In this document: in pieces, positions 44,048 through 52,989 of the stretch | Numbering within the stretch: the stretch's first letter is position 1 | How the letters are laid out: each line of letters opens with the position of its first letter | Assembly: GCF_902497785.1 (NCBI RefSeq) | Contig: NZ_CABVHK010000004.1 | Span: 186,001 to 250,000 of the forward strand | Length of the DNA: 64,000 bases | Reading direction: 5' to 3' | From: Pseudomonas fluorescens | Lineage (GTDB): Bacteria; Pseudomonadota; Gammaproteobacteria; Pseudomonadales; Pseudomonadaceae | The notes under the pieces: model-generated | Told to the model about the DNA's origin: nothing | What the model saw: only the letters and a program-made list of their open reading frames with translations | The model's database searches: none | Program-made: the position numbers and the translations under genes

Positions 44048-45631
44048 TCATGGCACTGCCATCCCTTCAAGATAAGCATTTCTAATCTCGGATTGGGAAG
44101 CCAAGACTTCAGCATCTCCAGAATGCACAACGCGCCCCGTCTGCAACACATAGGCGCGGTCTGCTATTGCGAGCGCCATTGCCGCATTTTGCTCGACGAG
44201 CAAGACGGTGATGCCATCCTCTTTATTGATTTTCTGGATAGCATCGAAGATCTGACGAATGACGAGCGGTGCCAATCCTAGTGATGGTTCGTCAAGCAAT
44301 AGAAGTTTAGGCCGCTGCATCAACGCCCGTCCGATAGCGAGCATTTGCTGCTCACCGCCAGACATTGTCCCAGCGCGTTGCCATGCACGCTCCTCCAATC
44401 GAGGAAACAGGCGGAAAACCTTTTTCAAGTCATTCTGAAAGTGCTTCGGATCGCTCAAGAATGCACCGATCTGCAAATTCTCCAGAACGGTCATCTTGGG
44501 CATGATACGGCGCCCTTCTGGAGAATGCGCAATACCCAGGTCCGCCACACAGTGGGACTGCAAACCCTTCAACGGAGTACTACTGAACGATATCGCCCCC
44601 TCTTCAACAACTGGTGAGCCGAAAATGGACTTGAGCAATGTCGACTTGCCCGCGCCGTTAGCACCCAACAACGTGACAATCTCACCCTGTCGAACTTCCA
44701 TGTTGATACCGTGCAGTACCTCAACCGCACCATAGCTGACATGGAGATTTTCAACGGCAAGAACTGGCGGTGCAAACGTGGTGGGGACCCGCCCGTCACG
44801 TGGCAGACGCTGCAGCGATGTCGAGCTGTCACTGTGGCCCAAATAAGCAGCGATTACACCGGGATGTTCCTTTATGTAATCGGGGGGGCCCTCAGCCAGC
44901 TTCTTGCCGTAATCAAGCACTACGATGCGGTCCGATACGTTCATCACGACGCTCATGTCGTGTTCAATCAACAGCACGCCGACGCCATCCTCCAGCTTTA
45001 GTCGTTGCAGATCCTCGCCCAGTTCTCCTGACTCTCTCGGGTTCAGCCCCGCAGCAGGCTCATCGAGGCAAAGAAACTCGGGGTCAAGGCACATTGCGCG
45101 TGCAATCTCCAGTCGACGTTGTTGGCCATATGAAAGATTGCCCGCGAGGTCATCTGCACGTGCGACAAGGTTCATCCGCCGGAGCCAGGTCAAGGCTTTC
45201 GCCACGGCTTCCTCCTCTTTGTCACGATAGGCCTTTAACCCGAACAAACCAGCGACTTGCAACAGTCCGCCACCGCTGAGCACTGTATGTTGGGCGACCA
45301 ACAGATTTTCCAGAACAGTCATTCCTTTGAACAAACGTATATTCTGAAACGTACGCGCAATGCCCGCTTTCGTGACGATCTGATGGCCCGACAGGCTGTC
45401 GACCCTGATGCTGACCCCGCCTCCTTCAACAGTTATTTTTCCGGAAGTCGGTCTGTAAAAACCAGTAACGCAGTTGAAAGCCGTTGTTTTACCCGCACCG
45501 TTGGGGCCAATGACGGCGGTGATCTCACCACTGGCGGCTTTGAAATCAAGGTTCTGGATCGCCTTGATCCCACCGAAATGCATGTTCAAACCTTTTACAG
45601 ACAGCAGTCTGGAATTCTGTGCCTGTTTCAT
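44048..45631 (-). CDS. Fused LivG-LivF ABC transporter ATPase
   Basis: A 527-residue protein containing two complete ABC ATPases in tandem. The first (LivG-like) has Walker A GPNGAGKT (42-49), signature LSYGQ (166-170) and CLDEPAAGLNP. A linker of about 25 residues (265-288) joins it to the second (LivF-like) with Walker A GANGAGKS (323-330), MSGGEQQM signature and LLLDEPSLGLAP. These are normally separate proteins. It energises the LivH/LivM permease next to it; its start overlaps the LivM stop by 4 bp. Confidence 0.93.
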   Translation of the reverse strand: MKQAQNSRLLSVKGLNMHFGGIKAIQNLDFKAASGEITAVIGPNGAGKTTAFNCVTGFYRPTSGKITVEGGGVSIRVDSLSGHQIVTKAGIARTFQNIRLFKGMTVLENLLVAQHTVLSGGGLLQVAGLFGLKAYRDKEEEAVAKALTWLRRMNLVARADDLAGNLSYGQQRRLEIARAMCLDPEFLCLDEPAAGLNPRESGELGEDLQRLKLEDGVGVLLIEHDMSVVMNVSDRIVVLDYGKKLAEGPPDYIKEHPGVIAAYLGHSDSSTSLQRLPRDGRVPTTFAPPVLAVENLHVSYGAVEVLHGINMEVRQGEIVTLLGANGAGKSTLLKSIFGSPVVEEGAISFSSTPLKGLQSHCVADLGIAHSPEGRRIMPKMTVLENLQIGAFLSDPKHFQNDLKKVFRLFPRLEERAWQRAGTMSGGEQQMLAIGRALMQRPKLLLLDEPSLGLAPLVIRQIFDAIQKINKEDGITVLLVEQNAAMALAIADRAYVLQTGRVVHSGDAEVLASQSEIRNAYLEGMAVP

Positions 45632-46917
45632 CGCAGCGACTCCGAAACTTGAAGATGGGGTAATTTCGTGGGAGCTAAAATCGACGGCTTTCTTCCGGCA
45701 ATCAGACCTTGTGGCCGCCAGATCATGATGAATACCATCGCAAGGCCGAACAAGACCATCCGATACTCAGCGAAATCGCGTCCTAGTTCTGGGAGGCCAA
45801 CAAGTAAAATGGCTGCTAGAACGACTCCCAACTGGCTGCCCATTCCGCCCAGCACGACAATCGCAAGGATGATCGCGCTTTCTGTAAAGGTGAAACTCTC
45901 GGGGCTGATAAACCCCTGCCTCGCGGCGAAGAAGCAACCCGCGAACCCACCCAGCATTGCACCTACCGAGAACGCGCTCAGTTTCACAGATGTAGGATTG
46001 ATACCCACCGCCTGACAGGCAGTTTCGTCTTCGCGCAAGGCTTCCCATGACCTGCCGATAGGCAAGCGACGCAGTCGTTCAGTGAAGAGAAGCGTGAGAG
46101 CTGCCAGGCCGAGAATGATGTAATAGAGCCACATGAAGCGATGGTCCGGCGAAAAGTCCAGGTGAAAAATATCGGCAAACGTCGATACTCCATCCTTTGC
46201 GGTAGCTGCGAACGGGTGGCCAAAAAAGGTTGGTCGGGCGATGCCCGCGATCCCGTTTGGTCCGCCGGTGATGTCCGTCAAGTTAATGATGAATATACGA
46301 ATGATTTCTCCAAAGCCAAGCGTGACGATCGCGAGGTAATCACCCCTGAGCCGAAGCACCGGAAACCCGAGCAAAATGCCCAAAGATGCCGATACTAGTC
46401 CGCAGAGCGGTAACGCCACCCAGAAGCTGACGCCGTAATTGACGGAGAGGTAACCGAACGTATAGGCGCCTGCGGCATAGAACGCGACATAGCCGAGATC
46501 AAGCAGACCTGCCATACCAACGACTATATTCAGCCCCCATCCCAACATCACATAGATTAAAAACGTTGTTGCCAGATCAAGTTCGTAGCGACTTGTAAAC
46601 GGCAACATCGGAAAGACCACCGCTACGATCCCGATCATCAAAAATAGGCGTGGTGAAACACGAGCGATATATGTCGATGCTCGTGATTGACGTGGAGCTT
46701 TAGGCTGGAGCTTATTTCGATCCCTCAGCAATTGCACAAGGCAATGGCCGATGAAGGCAATAATGGTTGGAACAATGACCCAAAGGGGTCTGATGTTCAG
46801 TCCATTCTTGCCGCCAAAATCTTGAAGCTGCAAACCCGCCAGGGGGAGTGCAAGCAGAGCCGTAATCAGCGCGGGGAGCACTGCACTCTTAAGGGTTTGG
46901 GCGATTGTTGTTTTCAT
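45628..46917 (-). CDS. Branched-chain amino-acid-type ABC permease (LivM-like)
   Basis: A 429-residue permease with about ten membrane segments. Family blocks: GWGLNIVVGMAGLLDLGYVAFYAAGAY, LGFGEIIRIFIINLTDITGGPNG, and the EAA-like SWEALREDETACQAVGIN loop that contacts the ATPase. An extra N-terminal portion of about 90 residues (two more hydrophobic segments and a polar linker) precedes the conserved core, as in E. coli LivM. It is encoded between LivH and the fused ATPase. Confidence 0.92.
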   Translation of the reverse strand: MKTTIAQTLKSAVLPALITALLALPLAGLQLQDFGGKNGLNIRPLWVIVPTIIAFIGHCLVQLLRDRNKLQPKAPRQSRASTYIARVSPRLFLMIGIVAVVFPMLPFTSRYELDLATTFLIYVMLGWGLNIVVGMAGLLDLGYVAFYAAGAYTFGYLSVNYGVSFWVALPLCGLVSASLGILLGFPVLRLRGDYLAIVTLGFGEIIRIFIINLTDITGGPNGIAGIARPTFFGHPFAATAKDGVSTFADIFHLDFSPDHRFMWLYYIILGLAALTLLFTERLRRLPIGRSWEALREDETACQAVGINPTSVKLSAFSVGAMLGGFAGCFFAARQGFISPESFTFTESAIILAIVVLGGMGSQLGVVLAAILLVGLPELGRDFAEYRMVLFGLAMVFIMIWRPQGLIAGRKPSILAPTKLPHLQVSESLR

Positions 46918-46924
46918 TTCTGCC

Positions 46925-47851
46925 TCAGACTTTCTCTAAATGCGGGCGACCAAAGAGGCCGGAAGGCCGAATCGTCAGTACCAAGATCAGCACGGCGAAC
47001 ACCGAAACGTCCTTGTAGGCACCAGACACATAACCTCCCCAATAAGCCTCGACCAACCCGATGATGAGTCCGCCGATCATCGCGCCAGGAATGGACCCGA
47101 TACCGCCGAGCACGGCAGCCGTAAACGCCTTCACGCCGGCAAGAAAACCGATGAAAAAATCCACTGAGCCGTAGTACAGAGTGGTCATCAATCCCGCGGC
47201 GGCTGCGAGCCCTGCCCCCACCATGAAAGTGACAGAAATAGTCCGACTCACATCAATGCCGACCATGCCAGCCATTTCCATATCCTGCTCACAAGCGCGT
47301 TGTGAACGCCCGAACCGGGTCTTCTCGACAGCGTGATATAGCAGCCCCATAAGGCAAAAGGTCAGTACAACGATGGAAATCTGGATGGCAGTGATCTGCA
47401 CAGAAAAACCATCATGTTCCCAGAGCGAATAGCCTCCGGATAAGAGTTGCGGAAGCGTCCGAGTTCGTGCGCCTTGGACGATCTGGACATAGTTTTGCAG
47501 GAAAATTGACATGCCTATCGCTGAGATCAGCGGCGCGAGACGAAACGATCGACGAAGTGGGCGATAAGCGATGCGCTCAACCGCCCAGCCATAAATGGCA
47601 GTGAAGACCACAGCAATTATCAAGACCAAGAGAATTGCTAGAGGCACCCAAGTTATCCCTAACAACCCCAAAACGGTGAAGGCAATCAAAGAGATGAAAG
47701 CCCCGATCATATAAATCTCGCCGTGGGCGAAGTTAATCATTCCGACGATCCCGTAGACCATCGTATAACCGAGTGCGATCAACCCGTAAATAGCCCCCAG
47801 CGTAAGGCCGTTGATCGTCTGCTGAAGGAAGTAGCCCATTACAAACTCCAA
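46925..47851 (-). CDS. Branched-chain amino-acid-type ABC permease (LivH-like)
   Basis: A 308-residue inner-membrane permease. LivH hallmarks include QQTINGLTLGAIYGLIALGYTMVYG and GMINFAHGEIYMIGA at the N-terminus, RACEQDMEMAGMVGIDV as the coupling loop, and the closing GSIPGAMIGGLIIGLVEAYW. It forms the heterodimer with LivM. The gap to LivM is 7 bp; the substrate-binding protein gene is 59 bp upstream. Confidence 0.93.
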   Translation of the reverse strand: MEFVMGYFLQQTINGLTLGAIYGLIALGYTMVYGIVGMINFAHGEIYMIGAFISLIAFTVLGLLGITWVPLAILLVLIIAVVFTAIYGWAVERIAYRPLRRSFRLAPLISAIGMSIFLQNYVQIVQGARTRTLPQLLSGGYSLWEHDGFSVQITAIQISIVVLTFCLMGLLYHAVEKTRFGRSQRACEQDMEMAGMVGIDVSRTISVTFMVGAGLAAAAGLMTTLYYGSVDFFIGFLAGVKAFTAAVLGGIGSIPGAMIGGLIIGLVEAYWGGYVSGAYKDVSVFAVLILVLTIRPSGLFGRPHLEKV

Positions 47852-47910
47852 AATTAAATTAATCGAAAGTCGGCTTATGTCAAACGCGACATAAGCCGAT
47901 GGTCACAATC

Positions 47911-49014
47911 TTAATTAAGTGGTTTGTACTTGCCACCTTCCCACGCATAGATGATAAAAGGTTCGGTACTCGGGTCACCCTTTTTGTCAAACTTTATATC
48001 ACCGAGGACAGTATTGAACGAATCAGTGTGCAACGATTTCGAAACCTTAGAGCCATCTGTCGATTTTGCATTATTCGCAGCGCTGGCATAAGCCTGGATA
48101 GCGGCATAGGTGTAAAGCGTATAGCCTTCTGGTTCATAGCCCGCGTCGCGGAATTTTTTGACGATATCAGCGGCTTTAGGGTTATTGCGCGGATCTGGAT
48201 AGAACGTAAACAGGAAACCATCCCCGGCTGCCCCCGCGATAGAGGCAAACTCTGTCGACGCCATACCGTCACCACCCATAAAGGTTGCCTTCAATCCCTG
48301 TTCCCGTGCCTGCCTTACAAGAAGCCCCCCCTCTGCAAAGTAGCCACCGAAGAAAACAAGGTCGACGTTAGCCAACTTAAGTTTGGAAACCAGAGTCGAA
48401 AAATCCTTCTCGCCTTGCGTCAGCGTGTCATCGACGACCACTTGCAAGCCGGCAGCAGTGATACCGGCTTTAACATTCTCCGCCAGTCCACGTCCGTAAG
48501 TAGACTTGTCGTTAATGATGGCGATTCGGGTGCCTAGCTTGCGCTTGATAATTGCTTCATAGGCAACAACAGCGGACAGATCGTCACGCCCTGAAGTGCG
48601 GAACACGTTCTGCAAACCACGTTCAGTTATGATCGGACTACTGGCGGCTGAGGCAATCATTGGAATTTCAGCGTCAGCATATATTTCCGACGCCGGAATG
48701 GCAGATGACGAACAAAAGTGTCCAATAACGGCCGCAGTTTTTTGAGCAGCATATTTGTTGGCAACGGCAACTGCCTGCTTCGGATCGCACGCGTCATCTT
48801 GGATATCCAAAACTAGCTTGTCGCCGTTTACACCGCCATTAGCATTAATCGTCTCTACTACTGACTTTGCACCGTGGGTGATTTGGTCAAAAAATGATGC
48901 ATATTGACCGGTGGCAGGCCCCACAACACCCAGAACCACATCCTTGGCTTGGACCAACGGTGTATTCAATGCCATGAGAACGGTAGATACTGTGAGAATT
49001 TGCTGGATTTTCAT
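47911..49014 (-). CDS. ABC transporter substrate-binding protein (LivK/Leu-Ile-Val-binding family)
   Basis: A 367-residue periplasmic protein with a signal peptide (cleavage near LVQAKD). Two-lobed type I fold: VVLGVVGPATGQYASFFDQ, GVNGDKLVLDIQDDACDP, AVIGHFCSSSAIPAS, NVFRTSGRDD, IAIINDKSTYGRG and FFGGYFAEGGLLVR. The Ser residues in FCSSS and the aromatic pocket fit ligand alpha-carboxylate/amide recognition. Given the CoA-ligase, hydratase and thioesterase genes in the operon, the ligand may be an aromatic or aliphatic carboxylate rather than an amino acid; this is inference. Confidence 0.9.
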   Translation of the reverse strand: MKIQQILTVSTVLMALNTPLVQAKDVVLGVVGPATGQYASFFDQITHGAKSVVETINANGGVNGDKLVLDIQDDACDPKQAVAVANKYAAQKTAAVIGHFCSSSAIPASEIYADAEIPMIASAASSPIITERGLQNVFRTSGRDDLSAVVAYEAIIKRKLGTRIAIINDKSTYGRGLAENVKAGITAAGLQVVVDDTLTQGEKDFSTLVSKLKLANVDLVFFGGYFAEGGLLVRQAREQGLKATFMGGDGMASTEFASIAGAAGDGFLFTFYPDPRNNPKAADIVKKFRDAGYEPEGYTLYTYAAIQAYASAANNAKSTDGSKVSKSLHTDSFNTVLGDIKFDKKGDPSTEPFIIYAWEGGKYKPLN

Positions 49015-49058
49015 CTTGCTATTTCCCTTTTTATTTGACGTTTATACAACGTTAGGGT

Positions 49059-49820
49059 TTATTTCTTTCTTGCGATAAATCCTTGAACACGTTCAGATGC
49101 ACCAGGCTGGCTAAAAGCCTCGATGGTAACTTCCTCTTCCAACTTCACCGCATTCCACAGCGAATCGCCCAAACCTTTATTAATAAGATTTTTCAGGCGA
49201 GAGACCGAGAAACGGGATTTCGTAGCAATTTTCGCCGCAATTTCGAATGCGACGTCATGCATGTCTTCAAGTTTGGTAACGCGGTTCACTAATCCCAGTT
49301 TCAGAAGTTGGTCGGCCGACTGCCGCTCACCGAGCAATAAAAGTTCCATTGCTCGCTGATAACCAATGGACTGGGGTAATAGATGTGTCACGCCACCTGT
49401 GACAAATTGGCCCCAATCCATCTCGGGAAAGAAGGCAACAAGGTTGTCAGCGGCAACAATAATGTCACAATTCAATAACCACTCGAAACCGCCGCCGACG
49501 GCAAAACCATGGAGAGCCCCGACAATGGGTTTGTCACAACCCATCATCAAATGGGTAATTTCCTGGATCGCACTAATATGTGCTTTGATTGATGCCGCAT
49601 TTGCGCTCTGAAGACCGAATTCTTTCAGATCATCGCCGGAGCAGAATGCTCGACCCTCGCCGTGCAGTACGATAACCGCCGCTTTCGAGTCGACAATTGC
49701 TGCTTTCAGGGCTGCCGAAAACGCTGCCAACAACTCTCCACTGATGGCATTTAATCGTTCAGGCCGATTCAATTTCACGACACCAATAGCGTCACGTCGC
49801 TCGTACAATGTGTAACTCAT
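49059..49820 (-). CDS. Enoyl-CoA hydratase/isomerase family protein
   Basis: A 253-residue crotonase-fold protein. First oxyanion strand GEGRAFCSGDDLKEF, second oxyanion loop KPIVGALHGFAVGGGFEWLLNCDI, and the acidic catalytic position in FFPEMDWGQFVTGG. The C-terminal helix set is complete. It probably acts on the CoA ester made by the neighbouring ligase (hydration, isomerisation or dehalogenation are all possible in this fold). It overlaps the ligase stop by 4 bp. Confidence 0.9.
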   Translation of the reverse strand: MSYTLYERRDAIGVVKLNRPERLNAISGELLAAFSAALKAAIVDSKAAVIVLHGEGRAFCSGDDLKEFGLQSANAASIKAHISAIQEITHLMMGCDKPIVGALHGFAVGGGFEWLLNCDIIVAADNLVAFFPEMDWGQFVTGGVTHLLPQSIGYQRAMELLLLGERQSADQLLKLGLVNRVTKLEDMHDVAFEIAAKIATKSRFSVSRLKNLINKGLGDSLWNAVKLEEEVTIEAFSQPGASERVQGFIARKK

Positions 49821-51133
49821 GACGATTTCCTCTCGATCAATGCTGTCTTGCCATCAGTGCGGGGGAGACTGTCGATCGGCAGAATCATTACCTCAGCGGT
49901 TGCACCCGCAAATGTTCGAATGGCATCTTCGAGGGACTTTCTGGCGTATTCCCAGGACTCTTCGCCTACCCCTGCCGCCGCTTCTGCCTTGACCCGAATA
50001 CGGTCCCAAGGACCTGAACCTTCCAATACGATTCGGAACTGCCCCGAGGCGAGATCTGGCCGGCTGAAAATCGCTTTCTGAACAGAGCTTGGAAAAACGT
50101 TGATCCCGCGAACATTGAACATATCGTCGGTACGGCCGGTTACCCGGAAACGGAAACCGGTACGGCCGCATTTACAAGGACCGGTACCAGTAACAGTGAT
50201 GACATCGCGCGTCTTGAAGCGGACCAGCGGCTGGCATTCTTTTGCCAGATGGGTGCAGACGAGCTCCCCGGTGGTACCTCCGCGAATAGATTGACTGCGA
50301 TCCTGCGCGTCCAAAACTTCGATGAAAAGCGCGTCAGCACCATGAAAATGAAGGTCATTGGAGTGATCGCATTGGCTCGCGAAGTTGCTCAGTACTTCGG
50401 ACATGCCATAGTTGGCGTTTCGAACACTGAAGCCCCAGATATCTTCCATCGCCGCGCGGAATTCGATGTTATCGAGACCGGCTTCACCGCCGAACAACCC
50501 TAAACGCAGCTTGAGGTCCCGAGGGTTACGACCCTCTGCACGCAAAAGTTTTTCAAGCAAAGCTGGATATGAAGGAGTGCAGGAAATTGCGGTGACACCA
50601 AGATCGGTAATGGTGTCCAGGAGCAGTTTTGTATTGCCAACGCCAAACGGCACGACTGCCGCCCCAGCCTCTTCAAGTGTCATATGGTCGGTCACACCAC
50701 CCGTCCACTGACAGTAATTCAAACAATGTACGACGCGATCGGATGGTCTCAGACCTGCGGAGTACTGAGCACGGCCACCAACAAGAGCAATAAGATCGAC
50801 GTCACGCCGACTATTTGCCAGTTGCAACGGTTTTCCTGTTGTGCCCGAAGTTCTGTGAACACGAACAACTTTGTCTTTGCTGCAAGCAATGTAAGTGCCG
50901 AATGGGTAACTCAGTTCCTGGCTACGCCTAACTTCTTCTTTTCCTGTAAAAGGCAGGGTCTGCAAATCATCAAGACTGATCTTCTGACCGACTGTCGCCC
51001 CAAACTTTTCTTTATAAAAAGCTGACGTGCGACATACATAATCCCACTGGTGTTCCCACAGACCATCCTGGAGATTGCGGATGGCATGTTCCGGCAGTGT
51101 TTCGAATTCCGGGTGCAACAATTCGGGCTGCAT
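49817..51133 (-). CDS. Phenylacetate-CoA ligase-like acyl-CoA ligase
   Basis: A 438-residue AMP-forming ligase of the PaaK/AMP-binding superfamily. The phosphate-binding loop is VHRTSGTTGKPLQ, followed by the NYGMSEVLS block, GELVCTHLAKECQPLVRFKTRDV, and the C-terminal RGINVFPSSVQKAIF segment typical of PaaK. The substrate is an aryl or arylalkyl carboxylic acid by family; which one cannot be read here. I chose ATG 51133 with aaggag upstream; the frame extends to 51268 inside the thioesterase gene. Confidence 0.92.
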   Translation of the reverse strand: MQPELLHPEFETLPEHAIRNLQDGLWEHQWDYVCRTSAFYKEKFGATVGQKISLDDLQTLPFTGKEEVRRSQELSYPFGTYIACSKDKVVRVHRTSGTTGKPLQLANSRRDVDLIALVGGRAQYSAGLRPSDRVVHCLNYCQWTGGVTDHMTLEEAGAAVVPFGVGNTKLLLDTITDLGVTAISCTPSYPALLEKLLRAEGRNPRDLKLRLGLFGGEAGLDNIEFRAAMEDIWGFSVRNANYGMSEVLSNFASQCDHSNDLHFHGADALFIEVLDAQDRSQSIRGGTTGELVCTHLAKECQPLVRFKTRDVITVTGTGPCKCGRTGFRFRVTGRTDDMFNVRGINVFPSSVQKAIFSRPDLASGQFRIVLEGSGPWDRIRVKAEAAAGVGEESWEYARKSLEDAIRTFAGATAEVMILPIDSLPRTDGKTALIERKSS

Positions 51134-51143
51134 GAAAGTCTCC

Positions 51144-51560
51144 TTATTTTTGAGTTGTTGAGGAACTGCGTGAGGCAGCACGTGTTTCAATAGCCGAGAG
51201 ATCGACAATGGCTCGAGCATGTTTCCCACGTCCGATCGACCCTGCTGGGTCTTCGGACCAAACTTCAAACCAATAAAGTTTTCCTTCTTGCCCGATAAAG
51301 CGCGCGTGAGAACGGATATTCAAACCCACAGGGGTCGGTGCCAAATGCTCGATAGCTACAGAAACACCCACCGATACTTTGCCCTCACCCAGCAATGGCA
51401 CGAGCATGTCCGCAGCAACACGCTCAAGTTCACTTACCAAAAAGGGCGTGCTCAACACCGCGGGATACTTTTCTCCTAGGCGGGTAGCGAATGAACTGGC
51501 GGTCATACTCGGCGTAACCTGAGTATCCACGTGATGTGTTGAATCCTTTGCAATCCCCAT
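51144..51560 (-). CDS. FlK-like hot-dog thioesterase
   Basis: A 138-residue hot-dog protein of the fluoroacetyl-CoA thioesterase (FlK)-like family. The residues that match the FlK catalytic triad are Thr38 (STPF), Glu46 (LERV) and His72 (IEHLAPTP), with exactly the FlK spacing (8 and 26 residues). Later it has GRGKHARAIVD. The fluoroacetate-specific gate residues cannot be judged by eye, so another short-chain acyl-CoA is equally possible. It opens the operon; ATG 51560 follows gaggtg. The 10 bp gap to the ligase indicates coupling. Confidence 0.85.
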   Translation of the reverse strand: MGIAKDSTHHVDTQVTPSMTASSFATRLGEKYPAVLSTPFLVSELERVAADMLVPLLGEGKVSVGVSVAIEHLAPTPVGLNIRSHARFIGQEGKLYWFEVWSEDPAGSIGRGKHARAIVDLSAIETRAASRSSSTTQK

Positions 51561-51593
51561 GAAACACCTCTCTTGTTGATGTAATTTACATTT

Positions 51594-51609
51594 AGCAAAG
51601 AGGGTGCCA
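51594..51609 (-). promoter_or_regulatory. Sigma-54 (-24/-12) promoter of the uptake/CoA-ligase operon
   Basis: Reading leftward the sequence is TGGCACCCTCTTTGCT, which fits the consensus TGGCACGNNNNTTGCW at all but one position. It lies about 35 bp upstream of the thioesterase start. The activator encoded at 42276 is the likely partner. Confidence 0.85.
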
Positions 51610-51707
51610 AACAAGGCGATAGCTGCAAGCGATTGATATATAATTATTTTTCTGCGAACTTGAATTGTAAATTTAAACTACCGTAAAAATTTTAATCGAT
51701 TAATATT

Positions 51708-51720
51708 TTTACACTGTAAA
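51708..51720. promoter_or_regulatory. Palindromic enhancer site TTTACA-C-TGTAAA
   Basis: A perfect inverted repeat of 6 bp arms around a single C, 99 bp upstream of the sigma-54 promoter. The same site, with one mismatch, lies about 90 bp upstream of the promoter at 52873. It is the probable upstream activating sequence of the enhancer-binding protein. Confidence 0.7.
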
Positions 51721-52013
51721 TATTTTGTGCAGCTAAATAGGCTACGAAATGATCCGCGATGCCGAAGTCAAAGCCCAATCATTGAGCTAACAAAACAACG
51801 ACCTAAAAGTTTGATGCTGGAAAATCCGTCCATCCTTGCCCTACCACATCAAATGCTTTCGCAATACTTCACCCCACCTAAAAAAGCCAAAAAAAAGGCG
51901 CTGCAGCGGCCAGGCGATACTGCTCCATGTCCACTGCAACGCGAACTCACACCACACTCAAACGGAAAATATGGAGAGCACAACGCACTCACGAAAATTA
52001 AAAAAGCTCACCC

Positions 52014-52706
52014 TTACCAAGCAGCCTCAATCACGTCGCGCAACCCCAAGAGATTTCTGAACTCGTAGAGTGGAGCGGGTGTAAATCGACCTCTTGGTTC
52101 GCCATACCGATTGATCCAGGCGACTTGCATGCCCATCGGCATGGCACCTTCAAGATCTGCGAACTGAGACAGAGATATGTGTAGGGTCTGATCCGCGGGC
52201 ACTCCAAGCTTTTCAATTGCATGCTTGAAAATCAATGCCGAAGGCTTGAATGCCTTCGCTTCTTCGGCGGTTGTCGCCAGGGAGAACTCAGCCCTGAAAG
52301 GATTCAAATCAAAAAACCGATTATCCATATTGGTGATCGGCATCAGCGGATAGTGCCGCTTCAGGACGGAGATGATTTCGCGCACCTCTGTATGGGGCTT
52401 CGCATCCCGCGTCATCGTTGATAGCAATATCTCGGTGAGTTGACGCCAACGCTCTGCTCCAGCTTCAAATCCCAAAGGCTCCAACACGTCCCGAAGCCCA
52501 AGCAGAGCGTAGTTAAAGTAAGGCTGCCAGACCCCGGAGCGATAACGCCGTACGGTTGCGTCATCCCATTTCAAATAGAATTCTTGCGCATCGAAACCAG
52601 CCAAGCCACATTCGCCGAGAACTTCAGCCACACCGGCTTGACCGCTCGTATCAACATCGACCAGCGTTCCCCAGAAATCGAAGGTAATAGCCTTGAATGC
52701 TCGCAT
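52014..52706 (-). CDS. HAD-superfamily hydrolase, haloacid dehalogenase-like
   Basis: A 230-residue HAD protein of the 2-haloacid dehalogenase type. Motif I is ITFDFWGTLVD (nucleophile Asp10), then a helical cap domain from about 20 to 100, motif II ITNMD near 126, Lys in AFKPSALIF, and motif IV-like HISLSQFADLEGA. Motif IV usually has acidic residues; here the first expected Asp is a Ser, so activity is uncertain. It has its own sigma-54 promoter and enhancer site, shared with the neighbouring operon, so it is probably in the same pathway. Confidence 0.8.
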   Translation of the reverse strand: MRAFKAITFDFWGTLVDVDTSGQAGVAEVLGECGLAGFDAQEFYLKWDDATVRRYRSGVWQPYFNYALLGLRDVLEPLGFEAGAERWRQLTEILLSTMTRDAKPHTEVREIISVLKRHYPLMPITNMDNRFFDLNPFRAEFSLATTAEEAKAFKPSALIFKHAIEKLGVPADQTLHISLSQFADLEGAMPMGMQVAWINRYGEPRGRFTPAPLYEFRNLLGLRDVIEAAW

Positions 52707-52872
52707 GTCATTGACCCTTGTTTAGAATTTAATTAAAGTTCAACGTCACTACAATGATTAACAACACATTGATTGACTGCCAAACTTTCTCAACCACCCA
52801 TAAAACCTAATACAGACGACACCACAACCTTCACCTCAATGGGGTGCCACGTGTCGATCGCAGAGCCACTCA

Positions 52873-52888
52873 AGCAGCAATTGTGCCA
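52873..52888 (-). promoter_or_regulatory. Sigma-54 (-24/-12) promoter of the HAD gene
   Basis: Reading leftward: TGGCACAATTGCTGCT, with the invariant GG-N10-GC spacing. It is about 167 bp upstream of the HAD start. A palindromic enhancer site lies 89 bp further upstream. Confidence 0.75.
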
Positions 52889-52976
52889 CAACTCCATTTT
52901 TTACGAGTTTTCACGCCCTGGAGACTAGTGATCCTCCAGTCCGTATTAAATTTTCCAATTATTTCTGTCTTATAAA

Positions 52977-52989
52977 TTTACAGTGTAAG
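52977..52989. promoter_or_regulatory. Palindromic enhancer site TTTACA-G-TGTAAG
   Basis: Matches the site at 51708 in arms and centre spacing, with one base changed in the last position. It is placed 89 bp upstream of the sigma-54 promoter. A ttacgtaa palindrome follows at 52996-53003. Confidence 0.65.

Larger units (their letters stand above)
51561..52013. other. Regulatory region upstream of thioesterase operon
   Basis: AT-rich, no gene. Contains the sigma-54 promoter (51594-51609), an enhancer-like palindrome (51708-51720), a second inverted repeat between promoter and start (tgtaatttaca around 51580-51590), and further A/T tracts possibly for IHF. The open frames at 51727-52068 look non-coding. 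Confidence 0.6.
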
